A stretch of DNA of 64,000 nt from Palsa-1400 sp036501625 (GTDB taxonomy: Bacteria; Verrucomicrobiota; Verrucomicrobiia; Limisphaerales; Palsa-1400): NCBI GenBank assembly GCA_036501625.1, contig DASXZY010000071.1, forward strand, positions 1 to 64,000. Reading direction: 5' to 3'. The notes below the pieces were generated by a model. It saw only the letters and a program-made list of their open reading frames with translations, ran no database searches and was not told where the DNA came from. Shown here one piece after another: positions 43,093 to 51,641 of this stretch. A program made the translations under genes and the position numbers. Each line of letters opens with the position of its first letter. Positions within the stretch are counted from its first letter, which is position 1.

Positions 43093-45375
43093 ATGGGAGA
43101 GCGCCACAAACTGCGTTTGAGATTCCAGGGCAAGGTGCTCATTCCCGTCGTGACGGTCATGGCGCTGTTTCTCGGCGCGACGCTGTGGGTGGGAAATAAT
43201 CGCATTCAACGCCAGCTCCAGAGCAGCAACAACCAATCATTGACGGACGCCCAAGCGCTGTTCACCAACGCCTTCGAGAGCCGGGCTGATTACCTGATGC
43301 GTCAATTCGGCCCCAAAACCGAGGAGGCCAGCTTCGGCTACATGGTCAAAAAGCTCGAGCGCTCCTCGGCCGGGGATACCGACACGGCTGTCAAAACGAT
43401 TGTCGCGGGCTTCGGGGACATTATGGCTTCCACGCCCGTCGAAGGGACCGAAGTGCTGCTGTTTACGGATCCCTCCGGGCAATTGCTGGCCCAGACCAAC
43501 CGCGCACCTGGGCTGACTTCCGCGCAGTTTCTGGCCGCCTGCTCCAACGTGGTGCAGAGCGCCATCAAGGCCGGCCAGCCCGATGTCTGCCGGGTCGAGG
43601 CTGGCGGATGGCTGTTTGATGCGACGGCTGTGCCCGCCTACGACTCGATCGACAAAAGCCTGCTGGGCGTCTTGCTGGCGGGCGTTGATCTGGGCAACAG
43701 CGCCGCGCGGACGCTCAGTCCCAACGGCCAAATAGCGCTCATCGCCGGGGATAAAATTGCGGCCACGACGCTGCCTGAGGCCGGGGCTGGAGCCACGCTT
43801 GCAACGCTTTTGAACGAATACCGGCAATTGGCGAGATCGCGGTCGCGCGATTTTGGGCTGGTCGTCCAGGGAGAACATTACGCGGCGCTGGCGGGGAGCC
43901 TGCCTGGTTTCGCGGGGCCGGGCGCGGCCGGTTATTTGCTGCTCTCTTCCTACGAACAGCAATGGCTGAGTTTTCGCCAGGCTCAGCGCGGCCTTGTCCT
44001 CTTCAGCCTGATCAGCCTGGCTGTGAGCACGATCGTTGTCTGGCTCGTTGTGCGCCGGGTGACGGAGCCGGTGCGCCAATTGCGCGACAGCGCGGAGGCC
44101 ATTGGGCGCGGCGATTTTTCAAGGCGCGTGCCCATCCAATCGAACGATGAACTGGGCGAACTGGCGTCGGTGTTCAACCAAACGACGGAGAACCTCCAGA
44201 AATCCACGACCCAACTGGAGAAAACGGTGGAAATCCTCCGCGCGACGCAGGCCCAATTGATGCATAGCGAAAAGCTTTCGGCCGTCGGGGAATTTGTGGC
44301 AGGCGTCGCGCACGAATTGAACAACCCGCTCACGTCGCTCATCGGCTTCTCCGAACTCGTGCAGATGAGCGATGTGGACGACGAGACACGCTCTTCGCTC
44401 AAGCGCATCAACACCAGCGCGGAACGCTGCCATAAGATTGTGCAAAGCCTGCTCAGTTTCGCCCGCCAGCATCCGCCCGAGCGCAAGCTGACTTCGCTCA
44501 ATGCGCTGGTGGACTCGGTCGTGGAAATACTTATTTACGAATTGCGCACCAGCAACATTCAAGTGGTCAAGGAACTGGCCTCCAACCTGCCTCGGCTGCT
44601 GGCGGACCCGCATCAGTTGCAGCAGGTTTTTCTGAACATTGTCAACAACGCGCGACAGGCCATCGAGGCCTGCCGGCCCAAGGGCAGCATCCGCATCACC
44701 ACTCGCGCGCTTGGGCAAAGGGCGCAAATCCGCTTTCAGGACGACGGCCCCGGCATTTCCGAGGAAAACCTGGCCAAAATCTTCAACCCATTTTTCACGA
44801 CCAAGCCCGTAGGCAAGGGCACGGGGCTGGGCTTGAGCCTTTCCTATGGCATCATCCAGGAGCACGGCGGGTCCATTACAGCCGAAAGCCAGCCGGGGCA
44901 TGGCACTACGTTCATCATCGAACTGCCCATCACGACTTCTGGCGAGGGCGCCGGCCAGGAACCGGCCGAAGCCGCCCCGCTCATTCAGGGCCAGGGCCAG
45001 AAAATTCTGGTCGTCGATGACGAGGAGGATATTATAGGTTTGACAGTCAGGATTCTGGAGCATCTGGGATACCGCGTGCAAACCGCGTCAGACGGCGAAG
45101 CCGCCCTGCGCCAGCTTGCCAAAGAGCGCTTTGACCTGGTCATTTCGGATTGGAAGATGCCGGGGCTGGGCGGCGAGGAGCTTTACGAGCGGCTCCTTAA
45201 GGCCGACCCAGCGAGCGCCAAGCGGATAATGTTCATGACTGGCGATATTCTAAGTGACAAGATGCAAAAATACTTGAGCGCGCACGGCAAGCTCTGCATT
45301 GCGAAGCCTTTCTCGGTCGCCCAGCTTCAGCGCGTCATCGGCGAAATGCTTCAGTCGGGACCGGTCAAAAACTGA
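43093..45375 (+). CDS. Hybrid sensor histidine kinase (TM - sensor - TM - HAMP - kinase - receiver)
   Basis: The 760-residue protein has TM1 (VLIPVVTVMALFLGATLW), a ~270-residue periplasmic sensor region, TM2 (LVLFSLISLAVSTIVVWLVV), then HAMP (RRVTEPVRQLRDSAEAIGRG). The kinase core has H-box GVAHELNNPL, N-box FLNIVNNARQAI, G1 DDGPGIS and G2 GTGLGLSLSYGI. A C-terminal receiver (ILVVDDEEDIIG, Asp in VISDWKMPG, Lys in IAKPF) follows. It is complete and canonical. It follows the cupredoxin gene by four bases, so it is cotranscribed with the porin and cupredoxin genes, and the sensor may monitor their substrate. No separate DNA-binding regulator is adjacent. Confidence 0.9.
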   Translation: MGERHKLRLRFQGKVLIPVVTVMALFLGATLWVGNNRIQRQLQSSNNQSLTDAQALFTNAFESRADYLMRQFGPKTEEASFGYMVKKLERSSAGDTDTAVKTIVAGFGDIMASTPVEGTEVLLFTDPSGQLLAQTNRAPGLTSAQFLAACSNVVQSAIKAGQPDVCRVEAGGWLFDATAVPAYDSIDKSLLGVLLAGVDLGNSAARTLSPNGQIALIAGDKIAATTLPEAGAGATLATLLNEYRQLARSRSRDFGLVVQGEHYAALAGSLPGFAGPGAAGYLLLSSYEQQWLSFRQAQRGLVLFSLISLAVSTIVVWLVVRRVTEPVRQLRDSAEAIGRGDFSRRVPIQSNDELGELASVFNQTTENLQKSTTQLEKTVEILRATQAQLMHSEKLSAVGEFVAGVAHELNNPLTSLIGFSELVQMSDVDDETRSSLKRINTSAERCHKIVQSLLSFARQHPPERKLTSLNALVDSVVEILIYELRTSNIQVVKELASNLPRLLADPHQLQQVFLNIVNNARQAIEACRPKGSIRITTRALGQRAQIRFQDDGPGISEENLAKIFNPFFTTKPVGKGTGLGLSLSYGIIQEHGGSITAESQPGHGTTFIIELPITTSGEGAGQEPAEAAPLIQGQGQKILVVDDEEDIIGLTVRILEHLGYRVQTASDGEAALRQLAKERFDLVISDWKMPGLGGEELYERLLKADPASAKRIMFMTGDILSDKMQKYLSAHGKLCIAKPFSVAQLQRVIGEMLQSGPVKN

Positions 45376-45380
45376 CTGTC

Positions 45381-46496
45381 TTATCCGCGCTTCTCGATCA
45401 AGAAGAGGAATTCCTTGTTGGGTGTTTGGGCTTCATTGACCCACTCGCGGGTCCATCGCATTCCGGCCATGACGTTTCTGCGGTAATCCGTCGCGATGGC
45501 TTCCACCAGGCGCCCGGACGCGCGGATGACCTCGTGCAATTGCTCGGCGGTGGCGCGCCCGCTGGAGCTGTAAGAAAGAATGATGTGGCGCGCGCGGACA
45601 GACTTGAGCAGGCGCTCAATGGCCTCCACAGCCACGAAACGACCCGATTCGTTTTTCCGAAATTCCTCAAAAACCGAGCCAGCCACGGTGTCGGCGGTGT
45701 CGGCCCGCCGCCTGGCTTTGCCAAAGAGCGCGGGTTTGTCAAATAGGCATACTGAAGTCCACAGATGGTAATACGCCGCGTAACGCACGCGGGAAGGCGG
45801 CATTTTTTCGTTGTTTGAGCCGTAGGGCGGGTCGAAATAGGCCAGGCCGCAACGGACTTTTGGAAGCAGGTCAAATATATCCGATTGATATACGGCATGG
45901 CGGCGGCGGGCGGAGACGAGGCGGGGCACTTCGAGGCGCAGACGCCGGTAAGAGCGCGGCGACCAATCGCGCAGGTAGGATGCGAAATGTCCGAGCGTGC
46001 TGTCCACGCTGTCAAGCGCACGCATCAGGCTTGTCAGCAGCACGGCCTTTTCAACGGGCGAAAGCGCGAGGCGCTCGATTTCCTCGCGCATGGCGTCGAG
46101 CCGCCGCGTGTTGTGTTTTTGCCAGGGCTTTTTGAGGCGGTCGCGCCCGGCCGAGGAACCGCCATCGGCCTCGCCACCGTAATGTTCGGTGAACCAGCCA
46201 TCGCGCCCAGGCAAGGCGTTGAGATGATCGACCAGCGGCTGATAATGGCTGGCCGGATGACGATTGAGCAGATAACAGGTCGCGAACGTTTTCGACCACG
46301 CGGAAATATCATTGGCCAGCACGCGGAAGCCAGATTGGGCCAGGGCCTGGGAGACGCGCGTCGTGCCGGCGAAACCATCCAGGACAGTGTCCGGATTGGC
46401 GCGGCGGATCAAGCGCAGGATGCCCGGCAGCAGTTTGAGCTTGGAGCCGGCGTATTTGACACCTTCAGTCTCCGGCGCATCTGCCGTCTTGCTCAT
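45381..46496 (-). CDS. D12-class N6-adenine DNA methyltransferase
   Basis: The 371-residue protein has the D12 (alpha-amino) layout. It starts VKYAGSKLKLLPGILRLI (AdoMet/DNA-binding N-terminal motif), then motif I VLDGFAGTTRVSQALAQSG, and the catalytic motif IV YFDPPYGSNN (DPPY). The C-terminal HIILSYSSSGRA matches motif VII-VIII. It would methylate adenine at an unknown site. ATG 46496 is used; the frame runs further to 46592 but enters the palindromic repeat. No restriction gene is directly adjacent. The EcoRV-like fragment lies 5 kb away and is not proven to be its partner. Confidence 0.85.
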   Translation of the reverse strand: MSKTADAPETEGVKYAGSKLKLLPGILRLIRRANPDTVLDGFAGTTRVSQALAQSGFRVLANDISAWSKTFATCYLLNRHPASHYQPLVDHLNALPGRDGWFTEHYGGEADGGSSAGRDRLKKPWQKHNTRRLDAMREEIERLALSPVEKAVLLTSLMRALDSVDSTLGHFASYLRDWSPRSYRRLRLEVPRLVSARRRHAVYQSDIFDLLPKVRCGLAYFDPPYGSNNEKMPPSRVRYAAYYHLWTSVCLFDKPALFGKARRRADTADTVAGSVFEEFRKNESGRFVAVEAIERLLKSVRARHIILSYSSSGRATAEQLHEVIRASGRLVEAIATDYRRNVMAGMRWTREWVNEAQTPNKEFLFLIEKRG

Positions 46497-46500
46497 CCCT

Positions 46501-46553
46501 GATCCTAATTCGAATCTTAATCGTTTCAGAGGATTAAGATTAAGATTAGGATC
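46501..46553. repeat. 22-bp imperfect palindrome of ATTAAG/ATTAGG units
   Basis: The left arm (46501-46522, GATCCTAATTCGAATC...) and the right arm (46532-46553) are inverse copies with three mismatches and a 9-base loop. The element fills most of the spacer between the divergent methyltransferase and alcohol dehydrogenase genes. It shares its building units with the palindrome at 17781-17823. Confidence 0.6.
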
Positions 46554-46560
46554 AAAGAAA

Positions 46561-47589
46561 ATGAAAGCAGTTCGTTTGATAGAAATCGGCAAGCCGCTCC
46601 AACCGGAAAATCTGCCCGTGCCCGTTCCCGGCCCGGACGGCGTGCTGATTCGCGTGCGCGCGGCGGGAATTTGCCATTCTGACGCGCATTACCGCGCGGG
46701 GGTCTCCACGGTCAGCCCGCTGCCTATGACTCTTGGCCACGAGATCGCCGGCGTGGCGGAGGAAATCGGCGCGAACGTCAAACATATTGCGCGGGGCGCG
46801 CGGGTTTGCGTGCATTACATGGCCACGTGCGGACATTGCGCCTCTTGTTTCGGCGGGCACGAGCAATTCTGCGCGGCGGGCCAAATGATCGGCAAGCACC
46901 GCAACGGCGGCTACGCGGAATTCGTTTGCGTGCCGGCGCGCAGCGTGTTCGCGCTGCCGGAGGAAGTCCCGTTCTCGCAGGGTGCGGTCATGATGTGTTC
47001 CTCGGCGACTTCGCTGCACGCGTTGCGCAAGGCGCGCCTCCAGGCCGGAGAGACCGTCGCGGTTTTTGGCTTTGGCGGGCTGGGCTTTTCCGCGGTGCAA
47101 CTGGCGCTGGCGCTGGGCGCGGGACGCGTGTTCGCGGTGGATTTGCATGCGGGAAAATTGGCAATCGCAGCCGGTCTGGGCGCCATTCCCATCAACGCCG
47201 GCCAGGGCGATCCGGTCGAACAAATTCTGGCGGCAACGCACGGAATCGGCGCGGATGTGGCGCTGGAGCTTATCGGAAAACCCGCCACGATGGATGCGGC
47301 GGTGCGCTGTTTGGGGAGATTTGGGCGGGCGGCGCTGGCCGGGCTGACACGGCAATCGTTCGCGGTCGCGCCCTACGAAAATGTCATCAACAAGGAAGCG
47401 GAAATCATTGGCGTCTCGGACCATTTGGCATCGGAGATTCCCCTGCTCCTCGCTCTGGCATCAGCGGGAAAGCTGCGGATTCCCACTGATGTTACCCGCG
47501 CCATCGCGCTGGACGCCGGTTTGATTAACGGCGCCCTCGACAGCCTGGACCGCGCCACCGAAACCATTCGCACGATCATCGAGCCGTAG
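46561..47589 (+). CDS. Zinc-dependent alcohol dehydrogenase
   Basis: The 342-residue MDR-type enzyme oxidises alcohols with NAD(P). Catalytic zinc ligands are in GICHSDAHY (Cys and nearby Asp/His) and LGHEIAG (His/Glu). The structural zinc site has four Cys in CGHCASCFGGHEQFC. The Rossmann motif is VFGFGGLGFSAVQ. Length and motifs are normal. The ATG follows the palindrome by seven bases, so its promoter must lie in or upstream of the repeat. Substrate is unknown. Confidence 0.87.
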   Translation: MKAVRLIEIGKPLQPENLPVPVPGPDGVLIRVRAAGICHSDAHYRAGVSTVSPLPMTLGHEIAGVAEEIGANVKHIARGARVCVHYMATCGHCASCFGGHEQFCAAGQMIGKHRNGGYAEFVCVPARSVFALPEEVPFSQGAVMMCSSATSLHALRKARLQAGETVAVFGFGGLGFSAVQLALALGAGRVFAVDLHAGKLAIAAGLGAIPINAGQGDPVEQILAATHGIGADVALELIGKPATMDAAVRCLGRFGRAALAGLTRQSFAVAPYENVINKEAEIIGVSDHLASEIPLLLALASAGKLRIPTDVTRAIALDAGLINGALDSLDRATETIRTIIEP

Positions 47590-47756
47590 TCGTACGCCGA
47601 ACGGCGTATTGGCTCCAGTGGCCCGCTCGCCCCCCATGAATCCAAGGCGGCCAGGGCTGCCAGGAAATCATTGCGGAAAGAGACGCGTCATTGTGGAATG
47701 ATCGAGATGCCAGAAAAAACCAAACCACGAAGCAAGGACCGCCTCTCGGCCGCTTT

Positions 47757-47914
47757 AATCCTGGTGAAGGCAAAACCAACTTCGAAACCGGCCTCATCCT
47801 GGGCATTTCCGCCGCGACCGTGAAGAAGCACCTCGAACATGTTTACGAAAAGCCGGGAGTGGAGGGACGAACCCGGCGACATTGCGCGCGCTGGAGGCGC
47901 TGTCGAGAAAGTGA
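47757..47914 (+). pseudogene. Remnant of a LuxR-type HTH domain
   Basis: The frame contains EGKTNFETGLILGISAATVK followed by KHLEHVYEKPGVEGRT, the LuxR-type (GerE) recognition helix pattern. The frame is then lost near 47870; in another frame NPATLRALEALSRK and a TGA at 47912-47914 complete the usual HTH C-terminus. Only the DNA-binding end remains; no receiver part is recognisable upstream. The remnant directly precedes the signalling island and may be what is left of a former regulator. Confidence 0.65.
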
Positions 47915-47929
47915 TGGGGGAAGCGCCTG

Positions 47930-48460
47930 ATGGAAAATTGGGGCCATCGCGTGTTTACTGGCGTCACGACGATGAAGCAGATGACATCTTTCGCGGAGAC
48001 CGGGCCGCCGGAGCTGGAGCCGCCTGCCGCGAGGGCAAGCAAAACGAACTTGCGCCGGTTGAGCGAAACATTAAACCGCCGCACGCTGGAACTGGCCGCC
48101 GCCAAGGTGCAATTGCAATGGAGAATCACGCGGCGCAAAAGCGCGGAAGCGGCGCTCCGAGAAAGCGGCGCGCGTTACGCCAAATTGCTGAAGGCCTCGG
48201 TGCGTTTGCAGGAAAGCTTGAGGCGCTCGGCGCACCAATTGCTGGCCGCGCAAGAGAACGAACGCGCCACAATCAGCCGCGAACTGCACGATGATGTCGC
48301 CCAAACACTGCTGGGCATCAATGTCCGGCTGCTTTCGCTGAAACAGGAAGCCGGGAGCAACCCCAAGGATTTCCCAGACAAAATTGCCAGCACCCAGCGC
48401 CTGGTGGCCAGCTCCGCCCGCTTAATGCGCCTGGCCGCCCGCCAATTTCGAGTCAAATGA
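47930..48460 (+). CDS. Truncated sensor kinase: HisKA_3 half without ATPase domain
   Basis: The 176-residue product has a predicted coiled coil (LNRRTLELAAAKVQLQWR...) and then the HisKA_3 dimerisation helix with an intact phosphoacceptor in ISRELHDDVAQTLLG. It ends soon after (LMRLAARQFRVK), with no HATPase_c domain. It is clearly paralogous to the next gene. ATG 47930 has GGGGGAAG upstream, and its TGA overlaps the next ATG by four bases (ATGA). It could be a non-functional truncation, or the phosphoacceptor half of a split kinase used by the neighbouring ATPase subunit. Confidence 0.7.
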   Translation: MENWGHRVFTGVTTMKQMTSFAETGPPELEPPAARASKTNLRRLSETLNRRTLELAAAKVQLQWRITRRKSAEAALRESGARYAKLLKASVRLQESLRRSAHQLLAAQENERATISRELHDDVAQTLLGINVRLLSLKQEAGSNPKDFPDKIASTQRLVASSARLMRLAARQFRVK

Positions 48461-49368
48461 AACGCCGCATCCACCTGGGTTCCCTGGCCGGATTGCCGAC
48501 ACCACGCTCGCACAGCCGGCAGCCGGCCGCGGCTCAATTAAAGGGTTTCATAGAAATTCTCAGCCAGCGCACAGTCGAGCTGGCCGCCTCGAACCTCGCG
48601 CTGAGTTTTGAGATGGCCCAGCACAAAGCAGCCGAGGATGCGCTTCGGCAAAACGAGCGCCATTACATCCGTCTGCTGGAAAAATCGGCGCGCCTGCAGG
48701 AGCAATTGCGGCGGCTGTCGCGGCAAGTTCTTTCGGCCCAGGAGAAAAAACGCAATCAAATCGGGCGAAAACTGCACGAAGCCGTCGCGCGATCGCTAAC
48801 GGAAATCCATGCCCGGCTTTCGGAATTGAAGACAGAAGCCGTATGGGACACGCCGGAATTCGGCCTCAGCATCGCGCGCACGCAGCGGCTGGTCGGGAAA
48901 TCGGTGCGCCTGGTGCATCAATTTGCTCGCGACCTCCGCCCCGCCGTGCTGGACGATCTCGGATTGGTTGCCGCGCTCTCCTCGTGCTTGAAGGAGTTCG
49001 CGGCGCGAACGGGGTTGCGCGTTCAGTTGACAACATTTGAGGGCGCGGAACAGTTGGATGCGGCGGAGCGGACGGCGCTCTATCGCGTCGTCCAGGAATC
49101 CCTGGCCAACGCGGCCCGCCACGCCAAAGCCAGCCGGGTGGAAGTCAGCCTCCGCAAATTGCCCGGCGCCATTGCCATGAGAATCAAGGATGACGGGCGG
49201 TCGTTCGAGGTCGAATCGGCCATGCGCCTGCAAGGGAGCGCGCGCCTCGGATTGCTCGGCATGAGGGAGCGCGTCGAAATGATCGGCGGCGCTTTGCGCA
49301 TTGAATCGGCGCCAGGGCGCGGGACAACGGTGCTGGTGGAAATTCCATTCACGCAATTTAAAAACTGA
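48457..49368 (+). CDS. NarL-type sensor kinase with HATPase domain and altered H-box
   Basis: The 303-residue protein has a coiled coil and a HisKA_3 segment NQIGRKLHEAVARSLTEI. There the usual LHDxxGQ/AQ becomes LHEAVAR, so the His is kept but its neighbours are changed. The HATPase part has ALYRVVQESLANAARHAKAS (N-box), IKDDGRSFEV (G1, with Ser replacing the conserved second Gly) and GLLGMRERVEMIGG. It has no sensor domain or membrane segment. The upstream paralogue overlaps its start. Cognate regulators probably include the NarL-type gene at 49628. Confidence 0.75.
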   Translation: MKRRIHLGSLAGLPTPRSHSRQPAAAQLKGFIEILSQRTVELAASNLALSFEMAQHKAAEDALRQNERHYIRLLEKSARLQEQLRRLSRQVLSAQEKKRNQIGRKLHEAVARSLTEIHARLSELKTEAVWDTPEFGLSIARTQRLVGKSVRLVHQFARDLRPAVLDDLGLVAALSSCLKEFAARTGLRVQLTTFEGAEQLDAAERTALYRVVQESLANAARHAKASRVEVSLRKLPGAIAMRIKDDGRSFEVESAMRLQGSARLGLLGMRERVEMIGGALRIESAPGRGTTVLVEIPFTQFKN

Positions 49369-49378
49369 AAGTTCAGGC

Positions 49379-49407
49379 TTGACACGCCCGGGGAGAATTT
49401 CTTACTT
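49379..49407 (+). promoter_or_regulatory. Possible promoter before the NarL-type regulator
   Basis: TTGACA (49379-49384) and TTACTT (49402-49407) are 17 bases apart. They lie 11 bases after the kinase stop and about 220 bases before the regulator ATG. The -10 match is weak. Confidence 0.35.
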
Positions 49408-49627
49408 TTTCCCGCGAAGACCACAAAGGGCTTTTATGGGGAAAGGGAAAAATGGAATTGTCGGGTTTGCGTGACTTCGGAAAACACCTAATGGCAGGCG
49501 CGGAATCGCCATGCTTTTATATGAGTGTGAATTACCGGGGAAATTTGAGCGCCTCAATTCCACACCGTCCAGGGAACAAGGACCGGGCCGGCATCATCGC
49601 CTTCAGGCCCGTTCCATCAACATCAGA

Positions 49628-50335
49628 ATGCACATGGGAAAAATTACTGTACTGCTCGCGGAAGACCACGCCATCGTCCGCGAAGGGTTTCGCAAAATAT
49701 TAGAACTCGAAAACGACCTCGAAGTCGCAGGGGAAGCGCAAGACGGCCGCCAGGCGGTGGCGCTGGCGGCCAAGCTCGCTCCTGCCGTCGTTTTGATGGA
49801 CATCGGGATGCCGATGCTCAACGGATTGGAAGCCACGCGCCAGGTTCTTAAGTCGCTTCCCTCCACCAAAGTGCTCATCCTCTCCGCCCACAGCGACGAC
49901 GCATACGTGGAGAACGCGATCGACGCCGGCGCGATGGGATTCCTGCTCAAACAAACGTCCGCGCACGAGGTGTGCCGGGCCATCCGGGAAGTCCACGCGG
50001 GCAAAATGTTTTTCAGCGCGACGATCTCCCGGCGTTTCGACCGGCTGCATGCGCCATCCCAGCCACGCCGCTGCGGATTTAAAAGGAAGGCGGAACTGAC
50101 TTCACGAGAAAGAGAAGTGTTGCAGCTCATTGCCGAAGGCAAGGCCAACAAGGAAACGGCGGCGGAGCTTGGAGTGGGCGTCAAGACTATTGAAAAGCAT
50201 CGCGAACACTTGATGCAGAAACTGGACATTCATGACACGGCCAGCCTGACGCGCTACGCCATCAGCACGGGCATCATCGAGAGCAGCGTGCAGCAGGCCG
50301 ACGCGCCGCGAATGCATCTCGCCGACGTTAAGTGA
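49628..50335 (+). CDS. NarL/FixJ-type response regulator
   Basis: The 235-residue protein has a receiver domain (ITVLLAEDHAIVREGFRK; phosphoacceptor Asp in VVLMDIGMPMLNG; Lys in FLLKQTS). A C-terminal LuxR-type HTH follows (LTSREREVLQLIAEGKANKETAAELGVGVKTIEKHREHLMQKLDI). All signature residues are present, so it appears functional. ATG 49628 and ATG 49634 are two codons apart. It is the only intact response regulator of the island, and its likely kinase is the preceding NarL-type gene or the split pair. Confidence 0.9.
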   Translation: MHMGKITVLLAEDHAIVREGFRKILELENDLEVAGEAQDGRQAVALAAKLAPAVVLMDIGMPMLNGLEATRQVLKSLPSTKVLILSAHSDDAYVENAIDAGAMGFLLKQTSAHEVCRAIREVHAGKMFFSATISRRFDRLHAPSQPRRCGFKRKAELTSREREVLQLIAEGKANKETAAELGVGVKTIEKHREHLMQKLDIHDTASLTRYAISTGIIESSVQQADAPRMHLADVK

Positions 50336-50414
50336 CGGGGGAAAAGACCGAATGGCGCGTCCCGATTTTTTTTGATAGCGTAATTTCGCCTTGAATTCGA
50401 TTGACTCTTTAAGG

Positions 50415-51633
50415 ATGGAGCGTCCGGCCTCTTCAGCCCGGGATTCAGGGCAATCTTTCTACGGCGCGGACGCCTCCCGCGAACTGGCGCGGAGGTTGTC
50501 GGAACAGACTTTCCGGAGGGTGTTTGAGACAGCCAGGGAAGGCATTGTGATTTTGGAAGCGGAAACCGGATGCGTGGCCGGCGTCAATTCCTTTTTCGCG
50601 GAGATGGTGGGGCCGGAACGGAGCGAATTGCTGGGCAGGCCAATCTGGGAGCTTGGCCCGTTGCGAGACATCATCTCCAACAAGACCGCGTTCGAGCGGC
50701 TCCTGCAGCCGGACGGCGGCGGCGCCCAATTATCTCTTGAACGAACAAACAACCGGCCGCTTGGCGGCCGAATTTATCAACCATATGTATCAACTCAACG
50801 ACCGCGGCGCCGTCCAATGCAGCGTCCACGACATCACCGAAACCAAGCAGGCCGAGGAAGGCATCCGTGCCGCCAATGCCGAACTGGAACAGCGCATCCG
50901 GGAACAAAACGCGGAACTTCAGGCCGCCAATGAGGAATTGCACGCTGTCAGTTATTCCCTTTCGAACGACTTGCGCGCGCCTTTGCGCCACGTCCTGGGC
51001 TTCATGCAGTTGCTGCAAGACGACGCCGGCCCGGCCCTCTCGGAAAAAAGCCTGCATTACTTGACAGCCATCGCGCAATCGGCGGAACGGATGGGCGGAT
51101 TGATCGACGGCCTGGTTTCCTACGCCAGCCTGAACATGGCGGAGGTGCGGCCCGCGGAAATCGAGCTGGACCAACTCGTGCTCGCGGTTCTCGATGATGT
51201 CAAAGACCAAGCGGCCGACCGCAATATTAATTGGCAAATTCACTCGCTGCCCGCCGTGCGCGGCGACCGCACTCTCCTGCGCCTGGTGCTGTTCCAATTG
51301 ATTTCCAACGCGGTCAAATTCACCAGCGGGCGCGCGGCGGCGACAATTGAAATCGGCTGCCTGCCGAGTGGCGGCGGCGAGACCGTGATTTTTATACGCG
51401 ACAATGGCGCGGGCTTTGACCCGCAATACGCCGGAAAGCTGTTCGGCGTTTTTCAACGGCTGCACAACGGGGGTGAATTTGAAGGCTCTGGCATGGGATT
51501 GGTCAACGTGCAGCGCATCATCCAGCGGCACGGCGGGCGGACCTGGGCCGAAGGGACCGTCAACCAGGGCGCGACCATTTACTTTTCCATCCCAAACCAA
51601 ACGCAGCCGGGCTGTGAAAATCTCAACCATTGA
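50415..51633 (+). pseudogene. PAS sensor kinase, frameshifted and with Asn in place of the phosphoacceptor His
   Basis: The first frame (from ATG 50415) encodes a PAS domain (FRRVFETAREGIVILEAETG...NSFFAEMVG). The frame then breaks at about 50753; removing one C from AACCGGCCGC joins LSLERTNN to GRLAAEFINHMYQLNDRG. The second frame encodes the PAS C-terminus, a coiled coil and the kinase core. Its H-box reads AVSYSLSNDLRAPLRHVLG, where the family has SHDLRAPLRH: codon AAC (Asn) instead of CAC/CAT (His). N-box ISNAVKFT, G1 DNGAGFD and G2 GSGMGL are intact. Without the His, autophosphorylation is not expected. A hybrid kinase follows 8 bases later. Confidence 0.75.
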
Positions 51634-51641
51634 CAGCCAAC

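Noticed and set aside
40391..46496. One restriction-modification unit made of the EcoRV-like fragment and the D12 methyltransferase
   Set aside because: They are separated by about 5 kb with an unrelated operon between, and the methyltransferase sequence does not look like M.EcoRV as I remember it. The link is only speculative.
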